64,000 nt of DNA from the NCBI GenBank assembly GCA_013397865.1, contig VZTI01005056.1, positions 233,038 to 297,037 on the forward strand. The letters are read 5' to 3'. This DNA is from Struthidea cinerea (lineage: Eukaryota > Chordata > Aves > Passeriformes > Corcoracidae). Below the pieces are notes generated by a model. It saw nothing but the letters and a program-made list of their open reading frames with translations, did not search any database and was not told the origin of the DNA. Positions within the stretch are counted from its first letter, which is position 1, and the number at the start of each line of letters is the position of its first letter. Position numbers and translations under genes: made by a program. Shown here one piece after another: positions 35,331-47,870 of this stretch.

Positions 35331-37624
35331 AATGCTTTTTAAGATATGTTAGTCTAGTATATAGTATTTTGGCATTTATAGTTTGTTTCATTTCAAGGGC
35401 ATTGGTATGGCACTAGATCTGTGGCAAGCGTTGAGCCTAAGTTCTTGGGTGCTTCCTCTGCGGAATGTGTGGCAGACTTCCTTTCACTTATGTATTCACT
35501 CTGTGTGTAAAGTAACCAGTCAATCTACATATATATGTATTTACCTATCCTTTGTACTTCTGTCAGTATGTTACACAGTTCTTTGCTAGGCAACAATAAA
35601 ATATTTTTACCGAGGTTCTCAACTGTGCCTCAAGGAAAAGGGAGTCTTGTCTTAATGCAGTGTCTATGGACTTAGATCTGAAGGCAATTCCAGAAGTGGA
35701 GGTGGGGGAGATTTAAATGTACATTGACAATCCTCAGTAAAAGAACCCCACAGACTGTGTTTGAGCCTTTAGCTGAAAGGTAGTAGCAGGTTTTATAGAT
35801 GCTAAAGGCAAATATGCTGAAATGTGCAATGATGCCTGTATGCTCTGATTCTACACTGGTAGAGACAATGAAAAGTAGTAATTGCGATAAGATGTAATTC
35901 ATTATCAGAGCAGACTAGGACTACTCATGAGAACACTGGGTTTAGGACGCCCACCTTTTTTATCATGGAAATGAATACACAGAATACTGAAACTGTCCCA
36001 CAGTTTTACAGTTTTGTCTTAAACAGTTGGAGTTTTGACCTCAGAGTAACTTTAGGGTTGACAAGAACTTAATTCTCAGATGGTGACCAAACTTTCAGAA
36101 TTCCACTGGTAGTTCATAGTTGTCTGTTCTTGTGTCAGTATTGTCTTGCCGTCAGTTACTCCTCAGCATTTATCATCTTCCAGTACTTACAGAAAGCAGC
36201 ACTATATTTTTACAGCTGCTATTTTGCCAGTTTGAATACATCAGGGTGTTTTAGCTTTCATGCCACAATGAACTCCTGAAAGTGGCAATGAATGGGGCTT
36301 ATTTACATTAAGTAAACATAATGTAAATGCCGTCTAAATAGCCTTGTTATTTGGCTTGATGATATGCAATGTCATGGTGTCTATAAAGCTAGGAATATGG
36401 CATTAAGTATTATATTGACATGATTTCTCTACAGTCAGTACTTACTAGGACATACAGGTTATAGAATGCTGCACTAGGAAGAAAGAGTTTTACAGGTTAA
36501 TTTTGCTGAGAAAGGAAGGAACTGTGTAAGTTACTTTTCAGTTGACCTCCTAATCAAAAAGAAGTAATAGTCCCAAAATAGTAAAAGTCCTATAAACACC
36601 TAAATGTTTCCTAGCCATCCAAACAGTCTTGAAAAACTAAAAAAAAAATACAGCAATTCAGTCATTTTCCAGATTTAGGTAAAATATAAAAAAGAGCTGT
36701 ATTCTCAAGTGTTTCTTTGGTAATTCAAAAGATTCCTTCTCAGCCAGCCCTTAATTTATTGCTATAAATTGGATGTGAACTTTGGGATGGTATTTTGTAA
36801 AGCTGTATCACAGAGACAATTTCTCAGACATAGAGTTCAGATGGTGGTCTATGTATTACTCCCTGGGACTTGACATTAAGCATATGAAAGATTCCTAGAA
36901 CAAATGAGGAGGTTTGCTATTATTAAGTAAAATCTGATTTTGTATGTTGATTATTGGGTAGTGTTTGTTTGTTTGTTTGTTTATTTGGTTGAGTTGATTT
37001 ATGAGCCTATTTCCAGTTTGTGCAAACAACAGCTTTAACCTTTTCTATTTATTTTTTTTAATCTTAAATTTCCAAGTGTGAGTTATGTCCCAGATAAACA
37101 GCTGCTTCCTCTAAAGTAGTAAATCCCTGTCAGTCAGTTTGTGTATTTAAGACTTAAACACTTGTATAAAAGCTGGAGTTATCATCTCTACAATGCCACT
37201 TGACCGTTCCAGATGCAGAGATGGGAAGAAGTGCTTGGACCAGGTACAAACCTGCATGCTGCCTTCATGGAGGAAGCTCCAGAAATCAGCTCTGATTGTC
37301 CACATCAGCTGTCATTGTCTCCTCTGACAAGGTAGACTCCTCGTTTTCTCAGTAAGCCTAACAGTTCTTGTCTATGCCTGTTTCAGTTTGAGTGTGGATT
37401 TTTAACGTAGCATACAAAACTGTGCAGTGTCTTGGCGGCCGTGTTCTGTGCCATTAATACTGGACTGACAGATACACATTACATACTTCACCCTGGGATC
37501 CTTTTCTCAGGATCACATAACTATTCTGTGATGGACTAATTTTTCCAGCTCATGAGCTCCAGGATTGTAACTGTTTGTTTATTAGTTTCCAATCAGTAAA
37601 GGAAGCCCTTTTCCATCTCCCACT
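35331..37624. other. Intergenic, no gene or clear repeat
   Basis: AT-rich sequence. The only marked structure is a (TTTG)n microsatellite at about 36963-36982. Confidence 0.5.
36963..36982. repeat. (TTTG)n microsatellite
   Basis: About five consecutive TTTG units on the plus strand within intergenic DNA. Confidence 0.9.
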
Positions 37625-38011
37625 AGCTGCGCCCGCCACATGGGGAGGTGGCTGAGCTTGTGCCACAGCACCACCTGCAGGCGTGGGGGAATTATCGCAC
37701 CTGCCCTGCCCGGCCGGGAGCCACCAGCGCCCCTGCCGGCTGTGACTGTAACTGCACCGAAGGGGAGGTTGCTTGATGGCCGAGAGAGGGCTGTGGTTGG
37801 GTCTCTGGCTTTGTTTGTTGTTGCTGGTGTTATTGTTGTTTGTTTGTCTTATATATATTCTAGTAAAGAACTATTATTTCTTTGCCCATATCCTTGCCTG
37901 AAAGCCCCATAATGTCAAAGTTATAATAATTTGGAGGGAAGGGGGTCACATTTTCCATTCCAGTAAGGTTTGTGCCTTCCTTGGCAGATACCTGTCTTTT
38001 AAACCAGGACA
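37625..38011 (+). mobile_element. Decayed ERVL-type LTR, 3' part
   Basis: A GC-rich block at about 37625-37770 is followed by TTTGTT-rich sequence and then by a run characteristic of a bird retroviral LTR 3' end (around TATTCTAGTAAAGAAC, CCTGAAAGCCCCATAATG and GGCAGATACCTGTC), ending AAACCAGGACA at 38011. The expected 5' end starting TGTCCTGG was not found, so the LTR is truncated or too diverged on that side. No internal retroviral genes flank it. Confidence 0.6.
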
Positions 38012-40264
38012 ATAGGATAGAGGAGTCACACCTCAGTAGCCTCAGAGGCATTCCAGTCTCTTTGCTTCTCCACAAGCAGAATGCCTTCTGAGACTGCCAA
38101 CAGTGGCTTGCTTGTTCTCCTGTTTTTCTCTTTTGGCTGGCTGTTGCTTAAAAAGGCATATTTTAACTTTCCATTTCTGTTTCGCAGAAGTTCATTATAA
38201 ACAGACAAGAAAAAATTCCTATCTCGTATTTTCCCTGTTTATATTAATATATGTTATGTAGACTATTAGTACATATTAGTAAAAAAAAACCAAAGAAAAA
38301 CCAGCTTTTTAATAGCCACTGTGAGCAATATTGGGAAAAAGAAGTTGCATATGCTTGTCAGATGTATGTGTATTTGTCATTGTCAAAAAAACCCTTGCTG
38401 CTACTCTCAGTCTTTATTTGTGTTTTATGGAACATGGGAAAAATTATGAGGGACATTTATTTCCTGTCTCAAAGAAAGTGTAACATCATGGATTGTGTAG
38501 TCTTACAAAATTGTTGAATGTTCTCATCAATGAGATGATCTCGTTCATTTTCCAATGTGAAGTTCATGATTAAGAAAATGAGATGAAGTAAGTATGAGAC
38601 CTTTTTCAGGAAATGAAAAAGCAGTTAATACTTTTTTCTTTCAGCTGAGGCAGTGACCAATTTTATTTTTTTTTCTACCCTGTAATTTAAGAAATCACTG
38701 TTTTTATATCCATAGCTAATGTGCTGACACAGCACCAGCTTTATTTTGCTTTTGTGAAACAGCAATACTAGGATAGAGACCTATCCTTGTTAAGTTTTAA
38801 CTCACCCAGTAAGACAATGTCTTTGACGCACTATGACCCCAAAGGCCTATTGTGGAAGAAAAAGACAGCAACATGCTGAAAAATAACAGCCCGTCATGTA
38901 ATTGAGAGTATGACTCAACAACATGCTGATAATCAGGTGTCTGTGTTGTTCATGATGGCATGGAAGGCTTATGCATTTCCCCTCTGAGCAGTTTTCACTG
39001 CCTGCAGTTCAGGCTAAGACTGCAGCTGTGAAGGGGTGAAAAAGACAGTTTATATAACCTCTGTACTAAAATTCTGTTGTGAAGCTTTGTGATTTTCCCA
39101 AGCAATGTAGAACTGGACTGCTGAACACAGGCTTCTTGCTTGTCATACATCTCTGTGGAGATGCAGATCTGAGGACAGCATTAACAACGAATATCCCCAA
39201 TGCTTCATTATCTTACTCACACTTGGCAAAGCAGCCCAAAAGATACTGTTTAAAAACACGGTCCTCTTGTGTGTGTTCAGGCAGGAACATATCAGAGCAA
39301 TTTAAGGTTTCCCTGTCCTACTGTGAACTCCACAGCTTATCTGAGTCTCAGGAAAAGTGATGGTAGGGTAAATTTGGAGTTCAGGCTGTGAGCTGAAGCA
39401 GGACTCACATTTGCTGCAGCTGACTTAGATCCAGAAGCAGTGGACACAGCAAAGAGAACAATGGTGTAAACTTACATCTCCCTGACATGAATGACCAAAT
39501 CTCATTTAAAGGCATCTGAAGTGCTTTACTTGCCGACGAGAACTTCTAACTTATTTTAAGGATGAAGTGGTATACACAGGAAAGGAGCTTTCTGTTACTG
39601 TCTCTTTGGGAATAGGCTGCAAAACAAGGAATATTACTATGCTTGGAACTATAGTTTGCCTACATCCTGTCAGCAAAACTTGTCTCCCAAGTTAAGTAGG
39701 ATATAGTAGAATTCAGGTTCAGAGAAGGGTGACTGGTGTGAGCAGAGGTACGTGATAGATTCTGCATGGTTTAGCAGAATTGGTTTAGTATTATCTGGAA
39801 AACAGCTAAGTGGGGGTGAGTGTGTAAAAAGGGGTGTACAAACTGATGAGTGACCTGGAGAGGGATACCGGGGAGAGGCTGTTTGCTCTCTTTTCCCCAT
39901 AAAATACAGGCATCAAAAGAAATCAGTAGAAGTCATATTCATAACAAAAAGAAAAGGTGGTTTTTTCCACACAAGAGGAACTTAAACTGTAGCACTCCTA
40001 GCAGCTGGGTGTTGTGGCTGACAGAAGTGGTCACAGAATTCAGATGGGTTACTAAGTATTTCACAGTTATGCCCAGTTCAGGAAATCCTGAAACCATAAA
40101 TAGATTGAAACTCTGAGACAGGTTACTGGGTTAGTTAAACTCTGACTGAGTTTATATATCTGAGAGTACATATTTTTGTGTTTCTAAAGTTTCAAGTTGT
40201 GAGAGCCTTGATGCTGTAAGAAAGGACTCCATTAATTTTGTGAGTGACTCCAACTGAGGGATAA
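38012..40264. other. Intergenic, no gene or clear repeat
   Basis: AT-rich intergenic sequence between a decayed LTR and a CR1 copy. Short ORFs only. Confidence 0.45.
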
Positions 40265-41165
40265 TGTCAGTACTGCTGAGTTTAAGGTGCCATTCAGAGG
40301 GACCTGAATGGGCTGATGGGAACCTTGTTAAATTCAGCAAGGATCCAAAGTCCTGCACTTGGACAGGAAGGACTTCTGGCAATAATAAAGTGTGGTTTGG
40401 GTTCTTTCTGTACAAGGAAGATATGGGGAAACTGGAGCAAGTTCAGTGAAAGGCCCTCAGTGATAGCATAGGGTTAAAATGTTTCTAAAATCATGGTAGC
40501 TAGAGTAGGCCTTAGGAACGGGAGTGGGCATTGTCATTGCTAAATCATGTGAACTTGGACCTGCGTGTACCTACTTGTACGGCAAATGATAGATGTGTAC
40601 CCACCTGTATGGTAGATGATAAATGCAATGATTGTTTAGTAATTAAATATCATTGTCTAATCACAACGAGAATCATGAAAAATGGTGTAAGGAGGGAACA
40701 GAAATTTATGCTTGGGTGAAATCAATAGAACCGAAACTTATGCTTGGATGAAATCAATAGAACAATATGAAGTTAATGATTGACATATGATTATACCATA
40801 GTTATATAAGGGAAAGGTATAAAAATGTATCCATCGCGAACCCATGTCGGAATCAGATTTGGGTCTGTATCCCGATTCCCGGAGCTCTACAATAAAAAGC
40901 ACCCGCATATAATCATTTCGTGATTATGTGTTTCTACGCTAACATCAGGATGACTGGAACCTTTGTCCTTTGAGGAGAGACTGAGGTAACTGGGCCAAGC
41001 AATGGAGCAGGTTGCCCAGAGGGGTTGCGTAATATCTGTTCTTGGAAGTGTTCGAGAGCACAGTGCACAAAGACCCAAGCAAATATTATCTGAGTTCAGT
41101 GTTGTACCTGACTAGACAAATTCCCAAGATCCCTTCCAACTGGATTTATCCTTTAATTCTAGGAA
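40265..41165 (+). mobile_element. CR1 LINE 3' end, split by a solo LTR
   Basis: CR1 sequence at 40265-40460 (around GTCCTGCACTTGGACAGG) continues at 40949 (TTTGAGGAGAGACTGAGG) and ends near 41165 with a decayed tail (CCCTTCCAACTGGATTTATCC). The two halves join into a normal CR1 order once the LTR at 40461-40944 and one copy of its target duplication are removed. Confidence 0.85.
40461..40944 (+). mobile_element. Solo LTR of an endogenous retrovirus, 484 bp
   Basis: The element starts TGATAGCATAG and ends CTACGCTAACA, imperfect inverted ends with TG...CA borders. It is flanked by a 4-bp target duplication TCAG (40457-40460 and 40945-40948). TATATAAG (40803-40810) and TATAAAAA (40818-40825) are promoter-like boxes, and AATAAA at 40891-40896 is the polyadenylation signal, giving plus orientation. 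Upstream lie two tandem duplications in the U3 part: 30-bp units at 40565-40594 and 40595-40624, and 32-bp units at 40701-40732 and 40733-40764. Such repeats look like duplicated enhancers of gammaretrovirus-like LTRs, and a 4-bp duplication fits that class. No coding region is left; it probably arose by recombination between two LTRs. Confidence 0.9.
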
Positions 41166-41365
41166 TTTTCAGCTAGACCACCTCCCTGAATTTAGTGCAT
41201 GATTTCTGAGCCTGTGCAAAGCAGGGGACAGAGCCACATTATCAAAGAAGGAGTGGAAGCTCATCTGACTTGGACCAGTGTAAGGTGTTGTGGAACTAGT
41301 CCATGCCATCTTTCACCTTGTGCTGTAGACCAGGACAGTGTTCTAAAGGTGGAACAAAACCCCTG

Positions 41366-41944
41366 TGTCCTGGGGTGACTTTATAATGTGTATCCCCTAT
41401 CACTACCCTATGCCCACCAATCTTTTCTGTGTCTTTAAACGGAGCCTGAGAAGGACAGAAAACAAACTTTTCAAAGCAGTTGTTTCAAGGACACTGGGAT
41501 ACACTCCTCTGTTTCTGCGGTACCCTTGGTTTTTTTTCGGCTCTTTTTTCTCCCAGCGAGAGACGGAGGGTTGAATTTCGTTTTCCTAGGATTTTTGGTT
41601 TTTTTTTGCTCTTTTCTTCTCTTCTGGACTGTTTCAACAACATCTGAACACATCAGGAGAATTTTCCCGGAGGCCCGGGGGGGTGGCCCCTCGCCGACCA
41701 GCTCCGAGGAGGAGAGACCGCACCTACAGAGGATCTCTGAAATCTTCTCAGGTTTTCTCTCCACAGAGAGAGGGATCTCATTATTTAGCATTATTATTCC
41801 CCACCTGTGTGTTTGTTAAATAAATAGCTTGTTCTCTTTCACTTTCCTTTGAGGAAAATTTTTCCCGAACCTGGGGGGGAGGGGTGGTTGTGACCTGACT
41901 TCTATCAGAGGGTATTCTCCTCCAAATTTGTCTAAACTAGGACA
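41366..41944 (+). mobile_element. Solo LTR, ERVL-like, 579 bp
   Basis: The element begins TGTCCTGGGG and ends CTAAACTAGGACA, with matching inverted tips TGTCCT/AGGACA. It is flanked by the 5-bp target duplication CCCTG (41361-41365 and 41945-41949), the length usual for ERVL-class elements. A polyadenylation signal AATAAA lies near 41819. The centre has T-rich tracts and a GC-rich block. No retroviral genes remain. It sits at the 5' side of the CR1 that starts near 41955. Confidence 0.88.
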
Positions 41945-41954
41945 CCCTGGAATA

Positions 41955-43700
41955 AAACCCCCTGCAACCTGATCTTGTCGAGAACAGGCCTGCTGCCTTC
42001 CTGGGACCTGGGTTAAAGATATGATGAGAAAACTTCATACTCTGGTATGACTCTTAGGCCATTTACTGATTTTTCATGTAGGCAATGGTGAACTTGCAAC
42101 AAGGAGCCTGAGGGCAATCTGGAGAGACTTCAGGGCCTTGGGACAACAAATTAAGGAATCAGGAGCAGAAGTAGTGTTCACAATTGTTCCAGTTGCAGGA
42201 AATGATGAGGGAAGAAACTGGAAGAACCAGCAAATCAGTACCTGGCTCTGAGCCTGGCGTCACTGGCAGAATTTTGGGTTTGTCTACGTGACACTTAGCC
42301 TGCTGGCAACAGATGGCATACACCTGTCACAAAGGGGAAAAGGATCTTTGCATAGCAGTTAGCAGAGCTCACTGAATGAGCTTTAAACTAGATTTAAAAT
42401 GGTAAGGGGATAAAACCAGTCTCCTTAGAGATAGGTGTGGGGGTGGCATGCCAAGTTTTGAAGGATCATGTGCTAGTGAGGTCCATGATGTGCTCATTAC
42501 GTGGAGTACATTTGAAATGTCCTTATACAAATGTGCACAGCCTGAGGAATAAGAAAGAAGAACTAGAAGCTTTGGCCCTGTCCCATATCTATGACATCAC
42601 TGGCATAAGATTAACATGATGGGATGTGTCCTATGACTGGGGTGCTGTGATGGACAGTTATAGGCTTTTCAGGACAGATAGGCAGGGCAGGCAATTCCAA
42701 AATGTCAGAAGTCAAGTGGCACAGAGGACTGGCTCGGCTGAACAGGGATCTTCTTCTAGATCTTAGGAAGAGGAGGAAAATGTATGGACATTGGAGGTAA
42801 GGACAGGCAACATGGGAAGAGTACAGAGATGCTGGTCACCCCTGTAGGGATAAAAGTTTTGTGGCCAAAGCTTGAATTGAGTTTGGAAGGACAACAAAAA
42901 GGGCTTTTAAAAATACGTTAATAGCAAAAGGAGAATCTGAAGTAATATTGGACTGTTGCTGTTGGGGTCAGTCACCTCCTAAGTAGGGACATAGACAAAG
43001 CAGAGATGTTTAATGCCTTTTTTGTCTGTTTTCAACACTGATGATGGCAAGTTATATATGAGTCAGCAGTGCCCTGGAAGCTGAAAGGGTGAACTGTGTC
43101 CTGGAGTGCATCAGGAACAGCATTGCCAGCCAGTCAAGGGAGGTGATTGTCCTTCTCAACACTTCACTGCTGTAGCCCCCACACTATTGTGTTCAGCTTT
43201 GTGTATCTCAATATAAGAAGGACATCAAAGTGTTAGAGAGTCTCCAGGCAAGTGTGACCAGGATGCCGAAAGTTCTTGAGGGCAAGACTTCGGAGAAGCA
43301 GCTGAGATCACTTGTTTGGCCTGGAAAAGAGAAAGCTGAGAGGTGACCTCTTGGCAATCTAAACCTTCCTCAAGGCAGGCAGCAGAGAGTGAAATGCTTA
43401 TCTCTCTGGTGACCAGCGATAGGACACAAGGAAATGGAACGAAGCTGTGTCAAGGGAAGTTCAGATTGGAATTAGGAAAAGGGTCTTCACTGAGAGGGTG
43501 GTTGGTTACTGGAACAGGCTCCTGAGGGAAGTGGTCACAGCACTAAGCCTAATGGAGTTGAAGGAGTGCTTGGTCGATGCTCTATGCTCTTAGTCAAATG
43601 GTTAATTTTATATATAGTTCTGTGAGGAGCAAGGAGTTGAATGCAATGATCTTTATGGGTCCTTTCCAACTTGGGATATTCTAAAATTCTGTGAATAGTT
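41955..43700 (+). mobile_element. CR1 LINE with ORF1 esterase remains, RT core deleted
   Basis: The plus strand first encodes the end of a CR1 ORF1 with SGNH-esterase-like blocks, VVFTIVPVAGNDEGRNWK and LATDGIHLSQRGK, the latter carrying the Asp-x-x-His pattern (about 42130-42350). At 42520-42700 comes the start of the ORF2 endonuclease (SLRNKKEELEALALS, then DWGAVMDSYRLFRTDRQGR), then sequence that precedes the reverse transcriptase (DKAEMFNAFF, near 43000). After about 43080 the copy jumps to the C-terminal end of ORF2 and the 3' region, ending near 43700 (GGTCCTTTCCAACTTGGG, then decayed tail). Stops and frameshifts are present, and the reverse-transcriptase palm is absent. Confidence 0.85.
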
Positions 43701-46700
43701 TACTACTAGGAATGCTGTCCTCCAGAATGCTACAAAGCACTTAGTTTTTTAGTGCAGCATTTATAAAAGTTACTGATAGAGTCAACTGGAATTCTCATTA
43801 TTTAATGCCTTTTTGTGTTGTACATTCTAACAAAATGATTGATCCTGAAAATTGATTTGTTTTAATTGTTTGTCCATTCCCCCCCTCTTTTTCAAATATG
43901 TTTGAACAGCATCTAGACTAAGAACTGCAAAAAGGTTTTGCATGCTACCAGATCTGCTTAGCTAACCTGTTGTCACAGTAAATGGGTGGAAGAAGTGCAG
44001 CAGAACTAAGTGTTAACTCTCAGTACATATCCAAGTAGGTTGTAGGAAAGCAGCAAAAGAACAAATGGCAAATGTTAGGTAAATGCACATTTATGTTCAA
44101 GTAGAGCAAACCCATTCTGATTGTTTCTATTGCTCATCATATGTTTTTGGTCATGAGGCACCAAACTAATCTTTTATGCAATTCTAGTGAAGCTAGTAAT
44201 GAGTATGGGCCAGCTAATATTAAATGGAAAAAAATTCAGGAATGGATTATAAAGAAGAAGGTAAATGGCATATGGGAGACTTGGGAGCACTAAAGATTAA
44301 CCCATTTGCTTTTCAGTTGTTTGAAATTGGATTCTAATTTCTCTTTCATCAAGACAGAGATAAAATATATTTGGATCATCAGAATACAATGAAACCTATC
44401 AGAAGAGTCAGCAACTCTGTCAGACTGTTCAAAACATAACAAAACAAGATAAAAGGTTGCTCTGCAGTTAAGAGTGAGCTACAGATATATAGATCACTTA
44501 GCAAGGATTTCCAATATGAACAGTATTTGTTATGCAATAACCCAATGGATATGAAAATTTAAAGTGGCACAAAGATCTACTGGAAAAGCTGAAGAGATCC
44601 ACAGACTGAAAGATACTGAAACCCACAGACAGATAATAGGACTGTTATTTGACTTTTATAAGGCACCCCAAAGTCTTAGATCATAGATTGAGTTGTACAA
44701 AGTCTGAGATAATTTTGAGGTGGTTATCTAACTACTTAAATTTCTGCATTCTTTCACATAATGCTGTTTTGATACAGCATAACACAATGGCAGACATCAT
44801 GTGCACTAAGAGATTACCTTGTTCTTGCTGCGTTATGTTAATTTGCCACACATATATTACATTTCTATATGTCTATTGATAAAGTTAAAAATCTATTCTT
44901 TCCTGAAGCCCAACAGCACTGTATAATGTTTCCAAAACTAATTTCTGTTCATCTAGTTGAAGTTTTCACATCACTTTTTGTTGTCTGGAAATTAAGGCGT
45001 GAGACTCATGAGGATATGGCTAGCCATGAGTAGTAGGCTTCAGACCCATGAGTAAACTTTTTTGATAATTTTAGGTGCCTATCTTTCAGGGTGGCAAATA
45101 CAGAGCATTTTTGTTGTGAAGGTATGGACCTATAGAGAAGTCACTATGGAATTCATCTGTTAATTCGTAGCGTAGCAGATTGTTCAATAGCTGCCAAAAA
45201 CTCTGCTCTTACCTACAAACAAGTGAATGATTGATTACCCTTTCTCACTGACTCTTGAAAAAAAATGTTTACAAGAGGCAAAGTATGTACAAAGTATGAA
45301 TTGTTACAGTTGAATGACAAATTCATTGCCTGTTCATAGCCTATGTTAACTTCTTTTATCTTGATAAGCTGCTGATAGTCTTAGAAAATATCATCATGCC
45401 TTTCTCTGAAACAAGACATGTAGAGAGGTTTGGGTTGGACGTCTCAAACTGTTAATTGATTTGGAAAAATGAGGCCTAAACCAAACATTCTCAAAAATGA
45501 CAGAACATCGGGGCAAAGAAATTGCTCATGGCACTCTCATGTAGGACTTGCAGATAGCAGCAAAATTGTGTCAGGCAATAAGGAAGTGAATATATTACCA
45601 GGAAAAAAGTTGCATCAGTAGACTTGCTCAAATAAAAAGTACTATACAGAGTTTCAAATGGGATTGTAAAAGTATTCATGCTCTAGGAATATACTCAGTG
45701 ATGTGGAATTCATCTGCTTTGCCTTCCAGTTGGAACAAGGAGTTCTTACTGACAATATATTGGGTTATAAAAAGTATTTTAATGTCTCTTAAGGCTGAGG
45801 AAGAGACAAGGTGTTCTTACAGAAAGAAACTTCAGGAGCAGCAAAACTTGGGAGAAACAATAGAATGAGTGAGGTCTGTGTCTTTTTGAGGGAGGTCTGT
45901 GTCCTTTTTATTTCCTATGAGGAAAGCACTTTGGATCTAGAATGTGGATGTCTTATTAGAAGCCTAGAGAAAATATTACTAGAATGATGTATGCTTTCCA
46001 AGACTTTGACAAGTCTACTACAAATTAGACTCATCATAATTCTGGTATAATAAATGTCAAGGGCATTTTGAATTTTACAACAACACCAAGGATAACATTT
46101 GTCTCCTCTTGTTTTAAATGCAGAGACCTTAAGTAGTTGGGCACACAATTTTCATACAGTACATCCATGATAAAATATCTTTGAAGGTGAAACAGGCCTA
46201 AGAAATTATCCCTTTCATACACACATGGTAATACCGTTGTTATTTGCTGTCCCCTCTTAGTGGCAGTAAGCTGTTAGATGTTCATGATGCATAGTTGTCT
46301 GTGTCCAGGTTAAAAGTAACATTTTCTCCTCCAAGACCCATTTTTTTGAAAGTTACTTCATTTTAGTGATCTGATTGAGAAAAGTTGGAGGGGGGGCGAG
46401 GAGAGAGGGAGGGGCAGAAGGAACTCTTCAGGATGAGAAACTTAAGTGTGCTTCATTATTAAAGACAGCATATTATCAACTATAGCCTCAATTTTGACAG
46501 TGGTGTTATGCATGACCTCTCTTCTTTGCATTATTCAGTGGTGTTCCTTGCTTTTTTCAGACTGTGACCCTATGATGTATGAGAAATGAATTCAGGACTT
46601 TATTAATATCTGGCCTCAGAGAGGAAAAGGAAAATCATGTCATAGTTCCAGACCTGTCTGTGATCATAACATCAGGATCACTACACCCTGACTATGCAGC

Positions 46701-47737
46701 TAAGCTATGGCACGTGTTGCTGCAAAAGTTACGTTTGATTGCTGAACACATGTACCTATTTGGGGGGTAGGGGCTGGAGTGGAGCAAGAATGAAGAAAGA
46801 AACTTCTGCTAGTAAACAAGCATATTGGGTTTTAGAAAAGTAGGCTATATCCATCACATCACAAGAAAGAGGCATGCCAGAAGATGATTTTTACATGAAT
46901 CAAAGCTGATCAATGCTTCTGGTTACAAAGAAAAAATCAGGACATGATAAACTTAAAATGCTGTGGAGAAAGCAGTTCCTTCATTTTTTAAAACAATTCT
47001 TACATCCCTTTTTGATATCAGCTGAGTTTCAGAAATCACCTAGAAACTAAAAGGAAAGCAGCTAGTAATTTTTGCAATAGTTTTATTTTACATCATAGGA
47101 GCATTGCTCTTGCTCTCCTGATCTGACCAACAGAGAGAAAGGCATTATTTATAAAATTCAAGGGTAACCAAAGTGATTCATAGATAAGGAGCAAAGGGTT
47201 TAGTTTCTAAATATGAAAGTAGCATAGGGGAGCTCATATAAACATTTTTACTTTTTAATGTGAGCAACCTGCGCTTTTTTCCTAGGTGCCCCTATGTCCT
47301 GTTAAACTCAGCAGAAACATTTCAACTCAAATTTCATTGTTTCAAAAGGCTGTAATTAATTGTTATAAAATGGTCCAGCTCTGCTGTTTTGACCAGAGCA
47401 TGAAGTAACCATAATGGAGTTTTACACATTCTTTAAGAGCTTCACTCTGTCATTAACAGTGTTTGCAACCAAAAGGAAGCAGAGTGAGCAAAACAGTTTC
47501 AGGGAAATGAGAGAGTAACAGGGAAGGAACATGGCTGAGGTCCAGATAAGATTGTTAGGAAGGAAGCAGGTCTTTGGCAATGACTGTTGGCTACTACACT
47601 TCTTCACAAACACAAGAAAAAATGTCTTTAGGGAAAACAAAATGTTATGAGAACCATCAGCCATGCAGTTCGCTTACTGAGTTGGTCAACTGCTTTTTCA
47701 AAGCAAAACCACAGCTTACTGACTGTGAGTTCTTACA
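43701..47737. other. Intergenic, no gene recognised
   Basis: AT-rich sequence with only short ORFs. A G-rich patch near 46391-46425 (GGAGGGGGGGCGAGG) is the only compositional oddity. Confidence 0.45.
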
Positions 47738-47870
47738 GAATCATGGAATGGTTTGGATTGGAAGGGAACTTACAGATCATGCAGTTCCAAACCCCCTGCT
47801 GTGGGCAGGGACATCTTTCGCTAGACCAGGTTGTTCAGAGTTCCATGCAGCCTGGCCTAAATTCCTATTA
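47738..47870 (-). mobile_element. Short CR1 3' end fragment
   Basis: The plus strand reads AGAATCATGGAATGGTTTGG and continues as the reverse complement of a CR1 tail up to the block around GACCAGGTTGTTCAGAG. The fragment is on the minus strand and about 130 bp long. Confidence 0.9.

Noticed and set aside
41471..41819. ORFs of about 100 codons on both strands
   Set aside because: They fall inside an ERVL-like LTR, which is non-coding.
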